Positions 7,808 through 14,574 of a stretch of 37,695 nt of DNA are shown here, piece after piece; positions within the stretch are counted from its first letter, which is position 1, and each line of letters starts with the position of its first letter. The notes below the pieces were generated by a model that made no database searches, was not told where the DNA came from, and saw only the letters and a program-made list of their open reading frames with translations. The DNA comes from a virus, in IMG/VR virus record IMGVR_UViG_3300048834_000292, positions 1 through 37,695 of that record; one strand, 5' to 3'. Position numbers and translations under genes: made by a program.

Positions 7808-7905
7808 AACGTTACATTGCACGTATGAAGCTCTTCATCGGAATCAAAGGCATTCGTCATCGTGACAGAATGTACAAGCTCTGCGCTGAGCTCAACCTGA
7901 ACTAA
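7804..7905 (+). CDS. 33-residue basic peptide
   Basis: The frame from ATG 7804 encodes a Lys/Arg-rich 33-residue peptide beginning MKRYIARMKLF. It overlaps the 10-codon leader by 4 nt and is followed by AAGGAG for the next gene. The peptide is very basic and may bind nucleic acid or membranes. It is part of a short terminated plus-strand unit (7775-8073). Confidence 0.4.
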   Translation: MKRYIARMKLFIGIKGIRHRDRMYKLCAELNLN

Positions 7906-7914
7906 GGAGTCCCC

Positions 7915-8001
7915 ATGTTGTCCTATACCTTCGTTATGTCCTGCTACATGTTCTCTATGTTCCTTCTTCTAGTTCACGCTTACGTTACTGCTCGCGAATA
8001 G
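7915..8001 (+). CDS. 28-residue hydrophobic peptide (single membrane segment)
   Basis: ATG at 7915 has a near-ideal AAGGAG site with 5-nt spacer. The 28-residue product is Met/Phe/Leu/Tyr-rich with a membrane-spanning core and a short polar C-terminus (TARE). It is the last cistron before the terminator at 8042-8073. Early phage transmembrane micro-proteins often act on the host envelope, but no function can be assigned. Confidence 0.5.
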   Translation: MLSYTFVMSCYMFSMFLLLVHAYVTARE

Positions 8002-8041
8002 TCTCTCATAGGCGCCTAGCACACTCCAGCGCCTCTCTCAG

Positions 8042-8073
8042 CAAAGCCCTGGGCCTAACCGCCCGGGGTTTTG
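8042..8073 (+). terminator. rho-independent terminator
   Basis: CAAAGCCCTGGGC (8042-8054) pairs with GCCCGGGGTTTTG (8061-8073) in a 13-bp stem including two G-U pairs, loop CTAACC, followed by TGTTTTG. An extra hairpin AGGCGC/GCGCCT (about 8010-8034) precedes it. It ends the 7775-8001 peptide cassette and insulates it from the main early operon. Confidence 0.8.
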
Positions 8074-8203
8074 TGTTTTGTAAGACTTAACAAATTGCCC
8101 AAGAACGTTACACTGTGTAATAATTATACGCCATTTTGTGTTACTTTCGTCTTAAGAATCGAATAAAATCAACGTTGGCACCTCGGTTGCAATACCTAGT
8201 ACC

Positions 8204-8270
8204 GTAAGCGGTTGGCAAGGACCGGAAACATCTCCTTGTAGCGATAACAGTCGTCAAGCTAACCGCTTAC
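8204..8270 (+). promoter_or_regulatory. structured 5' leader hairpin of the main early operon
   Basis: GTAAGCGGTTGGC (8204-8216) and GCTAACCGCTTAC (8258-8270) form a 13-bp stem (one G-U pair) enclosing 41 nt that contain an inner AAGGA/TCCTT hairpin. The stem ends 6 nt before the AAAGGA ribosome site of the first gene (ATG 8288). It resembles a leader that protects the 5' end or controls translation. A weak TTGGCA-N16-TAGTAC promoter may lie just upstream (about 8175-8202). Confidence 0.5.
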
Positions 8271-8287
8271 ACCACAAAGGACTAAAT

Positions 8288-8395
8288 ATGATTCTCGGCA
8301 TTATTCTCTTCTTCCTGGTAATCGGTGTAATTGAAACGGTTTACGACGGGCATATCCGGGTTTCGCAGCACAAGCAAGGAAAGGGCAGCAAATGA
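8288..8395 (+). CDS. 35-residue membrane peptide
   Basis: ATG at 8288 follows AAAGGACTAAAT. The product starts with a 17-residue hydrophobic segment (MILGIILFFLVIGVIE) and ends in a basic tail (HKQGKGSK), consistent with a single-pass inner-membrane micro-protein. It overlaps the next gene by 4 nt and opens the early operon after the structured leader. No family recognised. Confidence 0.6.
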   Translation: MILGIILFFLVIGVIETVYDGHIRVSQHKQGKGSK

Positions 8396-8568
8396 AGTAC
8401 TATAAAATCCGAGTCATCCGGTTCACGGCACCAAACGCATACCACGTAACTTGTACTAACGACAACATCACGCACAGTATGTGGCCTAGCTATGAAGAGG
8501 CCCTCAAAGTGATGAGAGATCTTAACGCTTTTGAGCGCCGAAAGGCTAAAGAAAGGAAAGTAGCATGA
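8392..8568 (+). CDS. 58-residue hypothetical protein
   Basis: Starts in an ATGA overlap and encodes a 58-residue protein beginning MKYYKIRVIRFTAPNAYHV with a Lys/Arg-rich C-terminus. The early part looks like a short beta hairpin followed by a helix (about 33-55). It overlaps the following lipoprotein by 4 nt. Function unknown. Confidence 0.6.
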   Translation: MKYYKIRVIRFTAPNAYHVTCTNDNITHSMWPSYEEALKVMRDLNAFERRKAKERKVA

Positions 8569-9023
8569 AAATTGTTTATTACGCATTTGCATTCTGGTTT
8601 TATAGCTTCCTGATGTACGGTTGTGGCTCTGCTGGGCAGTCCTCACCTAAGCAACTAGCGGGAGGCCCGACCTCTTCTCCGGTTATCGCAGTACAGCTTA
8701 ATGACATGTGGAATCAAGTATTCCCCAGTGAGTCGGTTGAGCTTACGGATGCCCGGTACTTCACTCCCCCTAGCGCTATTACCGCAGTTGGCGGGAGCTA
8801 TGGCGGATCTAATCCAGGACAATACCTCCATGCTCGTATTGTAATCGGCTCGGAGCAATGTGAATACCAAGCCAACGGTATTAACGAGACCGTGTTTAGT
8901 CTTCAGTTCTGTAGCGGTGGGGTGGGTAGCAATACCTATCTTCCAGCCGGAACGCAGATTGAACTTGTAAACTACGACGCCCCGGGTATTCTAATCGAGG
9001 CGCATTTTAATCTAACCCGATGA
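8565..9023 (+). CDS. secreted lipoprotein, unknown function
   Basis: A 152-residue protein with a hydrophobic signal peptide and a lipobox-like MYGC, so the mature N-terminus would be lipidated Cys20. The mature part is Gly/Ser/Thr-rich with two Cys residues that may form a disulfide. It starts by ATGA overlap and ends in the ATGA of a Met-x-Gln micro-ORF. A phage-encoded lipoprotein early in infection may alter the host surface, for example superinfection exclusion; this is inference. Confidence 0.7.
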   Translation: MKIVYYAFAFWFYSFLMYGCGSAGQSSPKQLAGGPTSSPVIAVQLNDMWNQVFPSESVELTDARYFTPPSAITAVGGSYGGSNPGQYLHARIVIGSEQCEYQANGINETVFSLQFCSGGVGSNTYLPAGTQIELVNYDAPGILIEAHFNLTR

Positions 9024-9175
9024 ACCAGTTTTTAGTGCTAAGACGTCGGGGTTTCTGGCTTCTCAATATTCGTCCTATGTTCGAAGAGGTTGGAACAAGC
9101 CACATTGCGGCTAAGTACTGGGATTCGGCATGGCTTCACGGAGTAATTAACCCGCTTTACGAATACTACGAATAG
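9020..9175 (+). CDS. Met-x-Gln-Phe micro-protein, member 1
   Basis: A 51-residue protein starting MNQF and ending EYYE. It begins in a 4-nt overlap with the lipoprotein stop. Its stop is followed by TAGGTGATTTATG, where the stop bases contribute to the AGGTG ribosome site of the next micro-ORF. The body is Arg- and aromatic-rich, without a known domain. Its conserved ends place it in the 17-member junction family described in the findings. Confidence 0.65.
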   Translation: MNQFLVLRRRGFWLLNIRPMFEEVGTSHIAAKYWDSAWLHGVINPLYEYYE

Positions 9176-9182
9176 GTGATTT

Positions 9183-9368
9183 ATGGAGCAATTAACGATT
9201 GAACGTAAAGCTAAAGCGTTAATGGACGGTGCCAGATACCAAGGGGTGCCGTACTGCGACACCGCTCGGATTATGTCACAGGTTATGGAGCTTAAAACCC
9301 GGCTCCATAGAAACCGATTCCCTTCGCTTTTGTCAACAGTGTTTTGTCTTTTAGAGTACTACGCGTAG
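9183..9368 (+). CDS. Met-x-Gln-Leu micro-protein, member 2
   Basis: A 61-residue helical, basic protein starting MEQL and ending LEYYA. It directly follows member 1, with the same junction after its stop (TAGGTG, then TTTTATG). Synonymous and conservative changes relative to other members (CAA for Gln, Leu for Phe) argue for selection on the peptide. No known fold recognised. Confidence 0.65.
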   Translation: MEQLTIERKAKALMDGARYQGVPYCDTARIMSQVMELKTRLHRNRFPSLLSTVFCLLEYYA

Positions 9369-9375
9369 GTGTTTT

Positions 9376-9507
9376 ATGATAAAACCTGGGTTTAAAAGCG
9401 AAGTCGTAGTTTGCGGGTATCCACCGGGCAGCTTTCCAATCGTATATCTTGGCCCAAATAGTTGGCGGACTCGATTTGTAGTTTGGCTTGCTAAGTTTAC
9501 AGCATAG
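9376..9507 (+). CDS. 43-residue hypothetical protein
   Basis: ATG at 9376 is preceded by AGGTG. The product is Gly/Pro/aromatic-rich, beginning MIKPGFKSEVVV and ending KFTA. It has the size and junction context of the micro-ORF family but lacks the Gln at position 3, so it may be a divergent member or a separate small gene. GGGG of its downstream junction serves as ribosome site for the next gene. Confidence 0.5.
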   Translation: MIKPGFKSEVVVCGYPPGSFPIVYLGPNSWRTRFVVWLAKFTA

Positions 9508-9515
9508 GGGATTTT

Positions 9516-9683
9516 ATGGACGACGTAATTAAGCAACACGAAGCAGAGATTAGAGACATCATGCAGCGTTCTCTCAATGGTGAGATGAACGAAGCGGATG
9601 CAGCTCGGACCATAATCCTGCTTCAAAGGGCTTTAATTGCTGAACTAGCCAAGGATGGCCAAGAGGAAAGGAAAGCAGCATGA
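9516..9683 (+). CDS. 55-residue helical protein
   Basis: ATG at 9516 follows AGGGG. The acidic/basic helical protein begins MDDVIKQHEAEIRD and ends in a basic ERKAA tail; its stop overlaps the next start by 4 nt. Composition suggests a short coiled coil. Unknown function. Confidence 0.6.
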   Translation: MDDVIKQHEAEIRDIMQRSLNGEMNEADAARTIILLQRALIAELAKDGQEERKAA

Positions 9684-9859
9684 CCGTTAATTTCGACGAC
9701 CTGATTAAGAACCAAGAAGAAACTCAATACAACATTCCAAGAAGCACTACGAGAACCCAGCGCGACAAGCTTCGGGCGTTGAGAGATGAGTTCGGATTTC
9801 AAAAGACGGAACCAAAGAAAGAAGCCGATGACTCAGTTAATGTTGATGAAACAGAGTAG
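9680..9859 (+). CDS. 59-residue charged protein
   Basis: Starts by ATGA overlap and encodes a polar, charged protein with Thr/Arg/Gln-rich centre and acidic C-terminus. It overlaps the next small ORF by 14 nt. Probably helical and partly disordered; no family recognised. Confidence 0.55.
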   Translation: MTVNFDDLIKNQEETQYNIPRSTTRTQRDKLRALRDEFGFQKTEPKKEADDSVNVDETE

Positions 9860-9962
9860 AGAAACGTTCAAGCAGCGCTTTGACTGGCCCCCAGAGCTTA
9901 GAGAGCACTGGTCCGAACTAACGTCCATGATTTCAGGTTTCATAAACGACTACTACAATTAA
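9846..9962 (+). CDS. Met-x-Gln micro-protein, member 3
   Basis: A 38-residue protein starting MKQS and ending INDYYN. The C-terminal aromatic pair fits the family although position 4 is Ser, so the assignment is weaker. It overlaps the previous gene by 14 nt and its stop lies next to AAGGAG, the ribosome site of the gene at 9972. Confidence 0.5.
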   Translation: MKQSRETFKQRFDWPPELREHWSELTSMISGFINDYYN

Positions 9963-9971
9963 GGAGTAAAT

Positions 9972-10601
9972 ATGAGTAAGCAAATTGACAAACTGACCAA
10001 AGAACAAGAAGCAAAGATCCCGGCTTATCTCGAAAAGTACATGAAAATCGGGCTCTCGAATGAGCGTTGCGACCGCGCTAAGGCCGAGGATGCAATTCGC
10101 CGCCTCTATAAGCAAATGGAATACGGCGATATCAAGCATTTCTACTGGCTCGACAACCCGCTCGCTGGCTGCGAACTTGCGGCGCAGTTTGCTAAAAAGG
10201 AGATGCTCGACTACCAAGGTAATGCTCTCCAAGCGGCCCAAGCCTTCCCGGTAACCCGTGCTGAACTTGCCGAACAGGCAAGTAAAGCGTCTTACGGCTC
10301 TTTCGAAGCGTACTGGGTAGCGTTCTACGATTTCGTACAATCTGAGCTTCCAGTCCCACCGCACCCTCTCGTCGATATCTGTAAGGATATCGTCCTTGAT
10401 TGCGGAGTGTTCTGGACTTTCAAAGAGCACGTAATCATTACGGAGAAGCCTAAGAAAGTCCGAGTAAAAGATAACAAGCTTCATAGCGTGGATGATCTCC
10501 CGGCTATCGAGTACTACGATGGTACCTGCATTTACGCCGAAGAAGGCAAGGTCTACTCCTCTCTCATGGAAATGAAGATGGCGGAGAAAACCGGCGCATG
10601 A
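9972..10601 (+). CDS. DUF6745-like protein
   Basis: A 209-residue protein with AAGGAG upstream of its ATG. The C-terminal segment (LHSVDDLPAIEYYDGTCIY) resembles the LHn.dGPAveY.DG..vY pattern I associate with DUF6745, and the middle part (YWVAFYDFV) is aromatic-rich as in that family. The biochemical role of the family is unknown to me. It precedes a micro-ORF and the MoxR ATPase in the early operon. Confidence 0.6.
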   Translation: MSKQIDKLTKEQEAKIPAYLEKYMKIGLSNERCDRAKAEDAIRRLYKQMEYGDIKHFYWLDNPLAGCELAAQFAKKEMLDYQGNALQAAQAFPVTRAELAEQASKASYGSFEAYWVAFYDFVQSELPVPPHPLVDICKDIVLDCGVFWTFKEHVIITEKPKKVRVKDNKLHSVDDLPAIEYYDGTCIYAEEGKVYSSLMEMKMAEKTGA

Positions 10602-10732
10602 TTCAACATACCGCGCTAGAACGAAACTTAGCATTAAACATATGGGTCGGTTGCCCACTAGTGCTGTATACTGCGCACCCAAGCCGAGCCCTACTCTGCC
10701 ATTTAAATTGGAGCCCTAACAATGAACGTTAA
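10598..10732 (+). CDS. Met-x-Gln micro-protein, member 4 (divergent)
   Basis: A 44-residue ORF starting MIQH in a 4-nt overlap with the preceding stop and running 11 nt into the MoxR gene, with that gene's ATG inside its AAT-G codon pair. The junction geometry is that of the family, but position 4 is His and the C-terminus (NNER) lacks the aromatic pair. It probably serves coupling to the ATPase gene. Confidence 0.45.
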   Translation: MIQHTALERNLALNIWVGCPLVLYTAHPSRALLCHLNWSPNNER

Positions 10733-11798
10733 TCAATTGAAGCAAGCAGTCCCAGTAATGACTAAGCACAACGTCGTGCCTTTTATCTGGGGAATGCAGG
10801 GAATCGGTAAGACGCAAACGCTAAAGCAAATCGCCGCAGAAATGGGCTACAAAGAAGACGAGGAATCGTGGACTAGCTTCGGTTTTGTGCATCTACACCT
10901 CGCCACACAGGAAGTTGGCGACCTGGTGGGGCTCCTTAAACATAACAAGGACGGTACTGTAAGCCACGCGAGGCCAGAGTGGTTTCCTAAATCACAGCCC
11001 CGAGGAATTTTGTTCCTCGATGAGTTGAACCGGGCTCACCCTGACGTTATTCAAGCCTGCTTCTCTCTTATCACTTCGCGAACAATCCACACCCACCGCC
11101 TCCCGGCAGGATGGAAAATCGTCGCAGCGGGTAACTACCAAACCGACGAATTCACTGTAACGGATACTTCGGACAGCGCTTGGATGTCTCGCTTCTGTCA
11201 CATCCACTTTGAGCCCACTGCTTCGGAATTCATCGCTTTCGCTGAATCTCGTAAAGCCTTTACCGTTGCAGACTTCATCGCGGAGCACCCCGAACTTCTC
11301 GAAAAGAAAGGAAAGCGGCCCGATATCAACATTACACCAGACCGTCGCGCTTGGCTTGAAATGATTGCACCTCTCGAAAAGGAGAACCTCGACGAGGAAA
11401 CTCGGATGGAAATCTATTCCGGGATCGTCGGTCAGGTCGCCGCTTCCCGGTTTATGAATTTCAAGAACTCGAAAGAACGGCGCATCAGACTTCGGGATAT
11501 CATGCGAGACTATTCCGCAGTTCGGGAGCAAGTCCTATCCTGTAACAGAGACAAAGATACGCGCTACGACGCGCTCAACGCGCCGATTTCAGAACTTGAA
11601 ACGAAGCTCGATCAAGGACATAAGTTTTCTACCGAGGAGCTTATGAATCTTAAAGAGTACTTACTCGATATTCCCAAAGAGCTTCTTTCCCAGACCTTCA
11701 AGAAGTTAGGAAGAGGAGGGGCCAAAAGCAAAGTGGATACCGAATTCATGAACACCGTGTTTAACGACCCGGCTTTTGCGAAGAGGTTCTTTAAGTAA
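10722..11798 (+). CDS. MoxR-type AAA+ ATPase
   Basis: A 358-residue AAA+ protein with Walker A GMQGIGKT (24-31), Walker B ILFLDE (about 95-100) and an Asn-Arg sensor region just after it. MoxR/RavA-type ATPases act as chaperone-like remodelers with a VWA-domain partner; the partner is encoded right after (11847-12950), with one micro-ORF between. Similar ATPase/VWA pairs are known in N4-like phages (gp24/gp25), which supports a conserved phage role of unknown substrate. Confidence 0.85.
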   Translation: MNVNQLKQAVPVMTKHNVVPFIWGMQGIGKTQTLKQIAAEMGYKEDEESWTSFGFVHLHLATQEVGDLVGLLKHNKDGTVSHARPEWFPKSQPRGILFLDELNRAHPDVIQACFSLITSRTIHTHRLPAGWKIVAAGNYQTDEFTVTDTSDSAWMSRFCHIHFEPTASEFIAFAESRKAFTVADFIAEHPELLEKKGKRPDINITPDRRAWLEMIAPLEKENLDEETRMEIYSGIVGQVAASRFMNFKNSKERRIRLRDIMRDYSAVREQVLSCNRDKDTRYDALNAPISELETKLDQGHKFSTEELMNLKEYLLDIPKELLSQTFKKLGRGGAKSKVDTEFMNTVFNDPAFAKRFFK

Positions 11799-11857
11799 TG
11801 GCGCAGCTTAGCCCTATGACAATTCTGGCGCTAAGGACTTACTATAATGAAACCTAG
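11798..11857 (+). CDS. Met-x-Gln-Leu micro-protein, member 5 (19 residues)
   Basis: The shortest member: MAQL start in a TAATG overlap with the ATPase stop, TYYNET end 11 nt inside the VWA gene. It contains little more than the family's two terminal motifs, which makes it useful for separating a coupling role from a protein role. The TATAAT around the next start is part of the Tyr-Asn codons and is unlikely to be a promoter, since no -35 fits. Confidence 0.5.
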   Translation: MAQLSPMTILALRTYYNET

Positions 11858-12950
11858 AATTCAAAACGCGATTTATTTCCTGCTTAAAACGGAGCCGTAC
11901 TACGCACACTTCATCATGGAATCTCGTATTCTGTTTGACGTGTACAAAGTGCCTACCGCAGCCGTAGCAGTCGTGAACGGAACTCCTACGATCATCTTCA
12001 ATTCGGAGTGGATCGATCGGTGGAGTGACGAGCAAATCTGCGGCGTTTTAAAGCACGAGATCCTGCACCTCGTTTTAGATCATATCACAACGACTAAGGA
12101 CGAGAAACGAGACCCCTATATCTCGAACATCGCCCAGGATTGCGCGATTAACCAGTACATCTCGACTATCCCACCGGGTTGTGTAACGCTCGATAACCTG
12201 TCGAAGATCGTGGGGAAGAAGCTCCTCCCTAACGAAACGTCAGACTACTACTACGAACACTTAATGCAAAAGAAGAAAGAATTGGAGAAAGCCGGTACAT
12301 CAACTCTCGACGAACACGGCGTGGCGGTTCCTGGCGCCGACAGTCCGGAAGTGGCCCGGGGTGCGATTAAGCGTGTGGCACAAAAAGCTATTCAAAAATC
12401 GGCAGGAAATGTGGCTGAGCACATTCTATCGGCTGTAGAAAAGCTCGGAGACGCCAAGCTTCCCTGGAAGATGCTCCTTCGTAACGCGATTATGTCTCAG
12501 ATTTCCCGCGAAACCCAGGCGACTACGAAGAAGATCAACCGGCGTTTTAAGCTCCCGGTGCCAGGTAAGAAATACAAGCGCACTATGACGTTAGGAGTTT
12601 GCGTCGACGAATCGGGCTCTGTTTCAGAAGAGCAGCACGCCGCTTTCATGTCAGAGATTAAGTCAATTGCAAAGCTGGTTAGCAAGACTTACTTAGTGCA
12701 CGCTGATTGCGAAGTTGCTGGTGTTGAAGACCTTTCTAAGGTAAAATTCAATGCGACCCGTAAAGCAGGGGGCGGAACGGCTTACCAACCCGCTATTACG
12801 AAATGTAAAGAGCTTAAGTGTAACATGATCGTTTACTTTGGGGATTTTGATACTGCAGATACCCCTACGAATCCCGGAGTACCATTCCTCTGGGTCGGGG
12901 TCGGGAATAGCCCGGCGCCTGCGAATTTCGGAAAGGTGATTCGGTTATGA
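11847..12950 (+). CDS. VWA-like protein with HExxH metallopeptidase-like domain (MoxR partner)
   Basis: A 367-residue protein of the DUF2201 type. The N-terminal domain has HEILHLVLDH (about 70-79), a zinc-peptidase-like helix. The C-terminal VWA domain has a MIDAS: DESGS (about 254), a GGGT loop (about 306) and GDFDT (about 331). It pairs with the upstream AAA+ ATPase, as in RavA-ViaA-like systems and N4 gp24/gp25. The likely start is the ATG at 11847, reached through the 19-codon micro-ORF and an AAGGA site. Confidence 0.85.
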   Translation: MKPRIQNAIYFLLKTEPYYAHFIMESRILFDVYKVPTAAVAVVNGTPTIIFNSEWIDRWSDEQICGVLKHEILHLVLDHITTTKDEKRDPYISNIAQDCAINQYISTIPPGCVTLDNLSKIVGKKLLPNETSDYYYEHLMQKKKELEKAGTSTLDEHGVAVPGADSPEVARGAIKRVAQKAIQKSAGNVAEHILSAVEKLGDAKLPWKMLLRNAIMSQISRETQATTKKINRRFKLPVPGKKYKRTMTLGVCVDESGSVSEEQHAAFMSEIKSIAKLVSKTYLVHADCEVAGVEDLSKVKFNATRKAGGGTAYQPAITKCKELKCNMIVYFGDFDTADTPTNPGVPFLWVGVGNSPAPANFGKVIRL

Positions 12951-13126
12951 CACAGTATGAAATCTTGGTTAGAGACGACTACATCAAACCGGGATGCATG
13001 CCGAGCCGCCAACTTTACAATGACCTAATTGTTACCTGCGCTGAAAAGGCCGAAATTCTAGAGACCGCGACCGGGACCGGACTATCTAAATGGATTGAGG
13101 AGTTTTATGAAGATTCTAATCGTTGA
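12947..13126 (+). CDS. Met-x-Gln-Tyr micro-protein, member 6
   Basis: A 59-residue protein starting MTQY in a 4-nt overlap and ending EEFYEDSNR, 20 nt inside the glycosyltransferase gene. The GAG GAG TTT TAT codons near its end are the ribosome site, spacer and start of the next gene read in another frame. This shows how the recurrent Glu-Phe-Tyr ending can arise from an overlapped initiation site. Confidence 0.6.
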   Translation: MTQYEILVRDDYIKPGCMPSRQLYNDLIVTCAEKAEILETATGTGLSKWIEEFYEDSNR

Positions 13127-14111
13127 CGCAGTTTGTCCGAAGCCCTACGACCCACAGGTATTCGCTAACGAAGCTCTCGGAGGTACGGAAGGTACCGTAA
13201 TCCGAGTGGCGGAGGGGCTAGCAGCCCAAGGTATCGAAGTAAGAGTTACGCAGCATAATCGTAAGGAAGAGGGCCGTTATGGAGCAGTTTACACCCAGTT
13301 TGGGGCTAATAATGACTACCGTGCAACACACGTCATTGTATTACGGGCCCCTCTCGTACTTCGGACAGCTAGAAAACAATATCCCAACGCTAAGCTCTTT
13401 TTATGGTGCCATGACCTATTTAGCGCTGACGGCTGGAATGAAGGGTTTCGTGCCGTAGTAGAAACCCAGACCATTCCCGTAGTCGTCTCGGACTTCCACA
13501 AAACGCAGATGTACGACGTTCTCCGGGCTATTAAGTTCGAGGGGCAAATCCCATCTCGTAGGATTTATAACCCGATTGATGAAGACCTGCGACCTGACGG
13601 AACTCCGGTTGACAAGAACAAGCTCGTATTTTTTTCGTCACCGCACAAGGGGCTAGAGCACACTCTTAAGGTTTTTGAACAATTTCAGAACTTCAAAGAA
13701 TTAAAGGACATGAAGCTTTATGTTGCAAATCCCGGATATTTTCCTAACGGAGATGTTAATGTCGGCCACCAGGCCCTTGTTAAAAACCTCGGCCCAAGAA
13801 CTCACAGTAACGTTATTTCGGAAGTCAGGTCGGCCCTTTGTGTTCTGCATCTCAACAACGTATTCCCAGAGACTATGGGGTTGGTTCACGCTGAATGCAA
13901 TGCGATGGGTACACCGTTTTTATCAAGCCGATTAGGTGCTACTCCAGAACTCGCGGATCACCCCGGAGAGCTTATCGACGTAATGGATAACAAAGCGGTA
14001 ATCGAGCGGATTATCCAGTGGAAGACGATCGATCGGCCTAGAGTTAGGGGGGCGGCGCATTTGCGCCTGAGCCGTATCTTGCGCGAGTGGAAAGAGTTGT
14101 TATCGCTATGA
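13107..14111 (+). CDS. GT4-family glycosyltransferase
   Basis: A 334-residue GT-B protein. The N-terminus (KILIVDAVCPKPYDP, then GGTEGTVIRVAEGLA) matches GT4 retaining transferases. The C-terminal domain has the acceptor/nucleotide region with FPETMGLVHAECNAMGTP, where E-x7-E is expected. ATG at 13107 is chosen because GAGGAG lies 5 nt upstream. It would transfer a sugar from an activated nucleotide donor, perhaps to LPS or to modified phage components. Confidence 0.85.
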   Translation: MKILIVDAVCPKPYDPQVFANEALGGTEGTVIRVAEGLAAQGIEVRVTQHNRKEEGRYGAVYTQFGANNDYRATHVIVLRAPLVLRTARKQYPNAKLFLWCHDLFSADGWNEGFRAVVETQTIPVVVSDFHKTQMYDVLRAIKFEGQIPSRRIYNPIDEDLRPDGTPVDKNKLVFFSSPHKGLEHTLKVFEQFQNFKELKDMKLYVANPGYFPNGDVNVGHQALVKNLGPRTHSNVISEVRSALCVLHLNNVFPETMGLVHAECNAMGTPFLSSRLGATPELADHPGELIDVMDNKAVIERIIQWKTIDRPRVRGAAHLRLSRILREWKELLSL

Positions 14112-14263
14112 AGCAGTTTTTTGAACTCTTCAAGAACCGCAACGTGGTGGCTTTTCCTATCGGAAGCTGGAACTATGGTGAATTAATCTATTGTAGCTTC
14201 GAACCGCCGGGTTTTAAAAATGACGACGATCTGCTGTTCCCCAGGTTCTACTATGTCGAATGA
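14108..14263 (+). CDS. Met-x-Gln-Phe micro-protein, member 7
   Basis: A 51-residue protein starting MKQF in a 4-nt overlap with the glycosyltransferase stop and ending RFYYVE, 11 nt inside the next gene. The body is rich in Phe, Pro, Gly and Asn. A typical family member. Confidence 0.65.
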   Translation: MKQFFELFKNRNVVAFPIGSWNYGELIYCSFEPPGFKNDDDLLFPRFYYVE

Positions 14264-14462
14264 AATCTACCAGAAGTACCTCGCTAAGATGCGCTTTGGA
14301 TGTGAACAACTTCATTTCGTAATCAAAGCACTTTCCCAAACCAGTCAAGTAAACACTAAGGAGGACATCGATGCAAGAATCGAGGCAGCAACTAGAGCTA
14401 TTTCCTATCTCCAAGACATCAGACGAAACATGCTTTACTTCAAGAACCGAATGGGCGGATAA
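14253..14462 (+). CDS. 69-residue helical protein
   Basis: Starts at ATG 14253 within the end of micro-ORF 7. The product begins MSNEIYQKYLAKMRFG and is strongly helical and basic. Its last 92 nt overlap another gene that starts in a different frame at 14371. No known domain. Confidence 0.6.
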   Translation: MSNEIYQKYLAKMRFGCEQLHFVIKALSQTSQVNTKEDIDARIEAATRAISYLQDIRRNMLYFKNRMGG

Positions 14463-14574
14463 TACGTTTTGTAGGGGTGGCTGCGATGAGATTGAGCGTC
14501 TAGAAGACGCTTGCCAAGCCTGTAAAATTGAGTATCATGAATATTGGAATGAAAGGAACAAAGACAATGAATAA
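14371..14574 (+). CDS. Cys-rich protein overlapping the previous gene
   Basis: ATG at 14371 has a perfect GGAGG site with a 6-nt spacer inside the preceding gene. The 67-residue product has a Cys cluster (CRGGC then CQAC) that could bind zinc, followed by an aromatic/charged tail. The 92-nt out-of-frame overlap means both reading frames are probably used. Function unknown. Confidence 0.6.
   Translation: MQESRQQLELFPISKTSDETCFTSRTEWADNTFCRGGCDEIERLEDACQACKIEYHEYWNERNKDNE

Noticed and set aside
11835-11850. TATAAT as a sigma-70 -10 element, or a T7-like promoter (GACTTACTATA)
   Set aside because: It encodes the Tyr-Asn tail of micro-ORF 5, no matching -35 or T7 promoter consensus surrounds it, and similar junctions elsewhere use different bases for the same residues.
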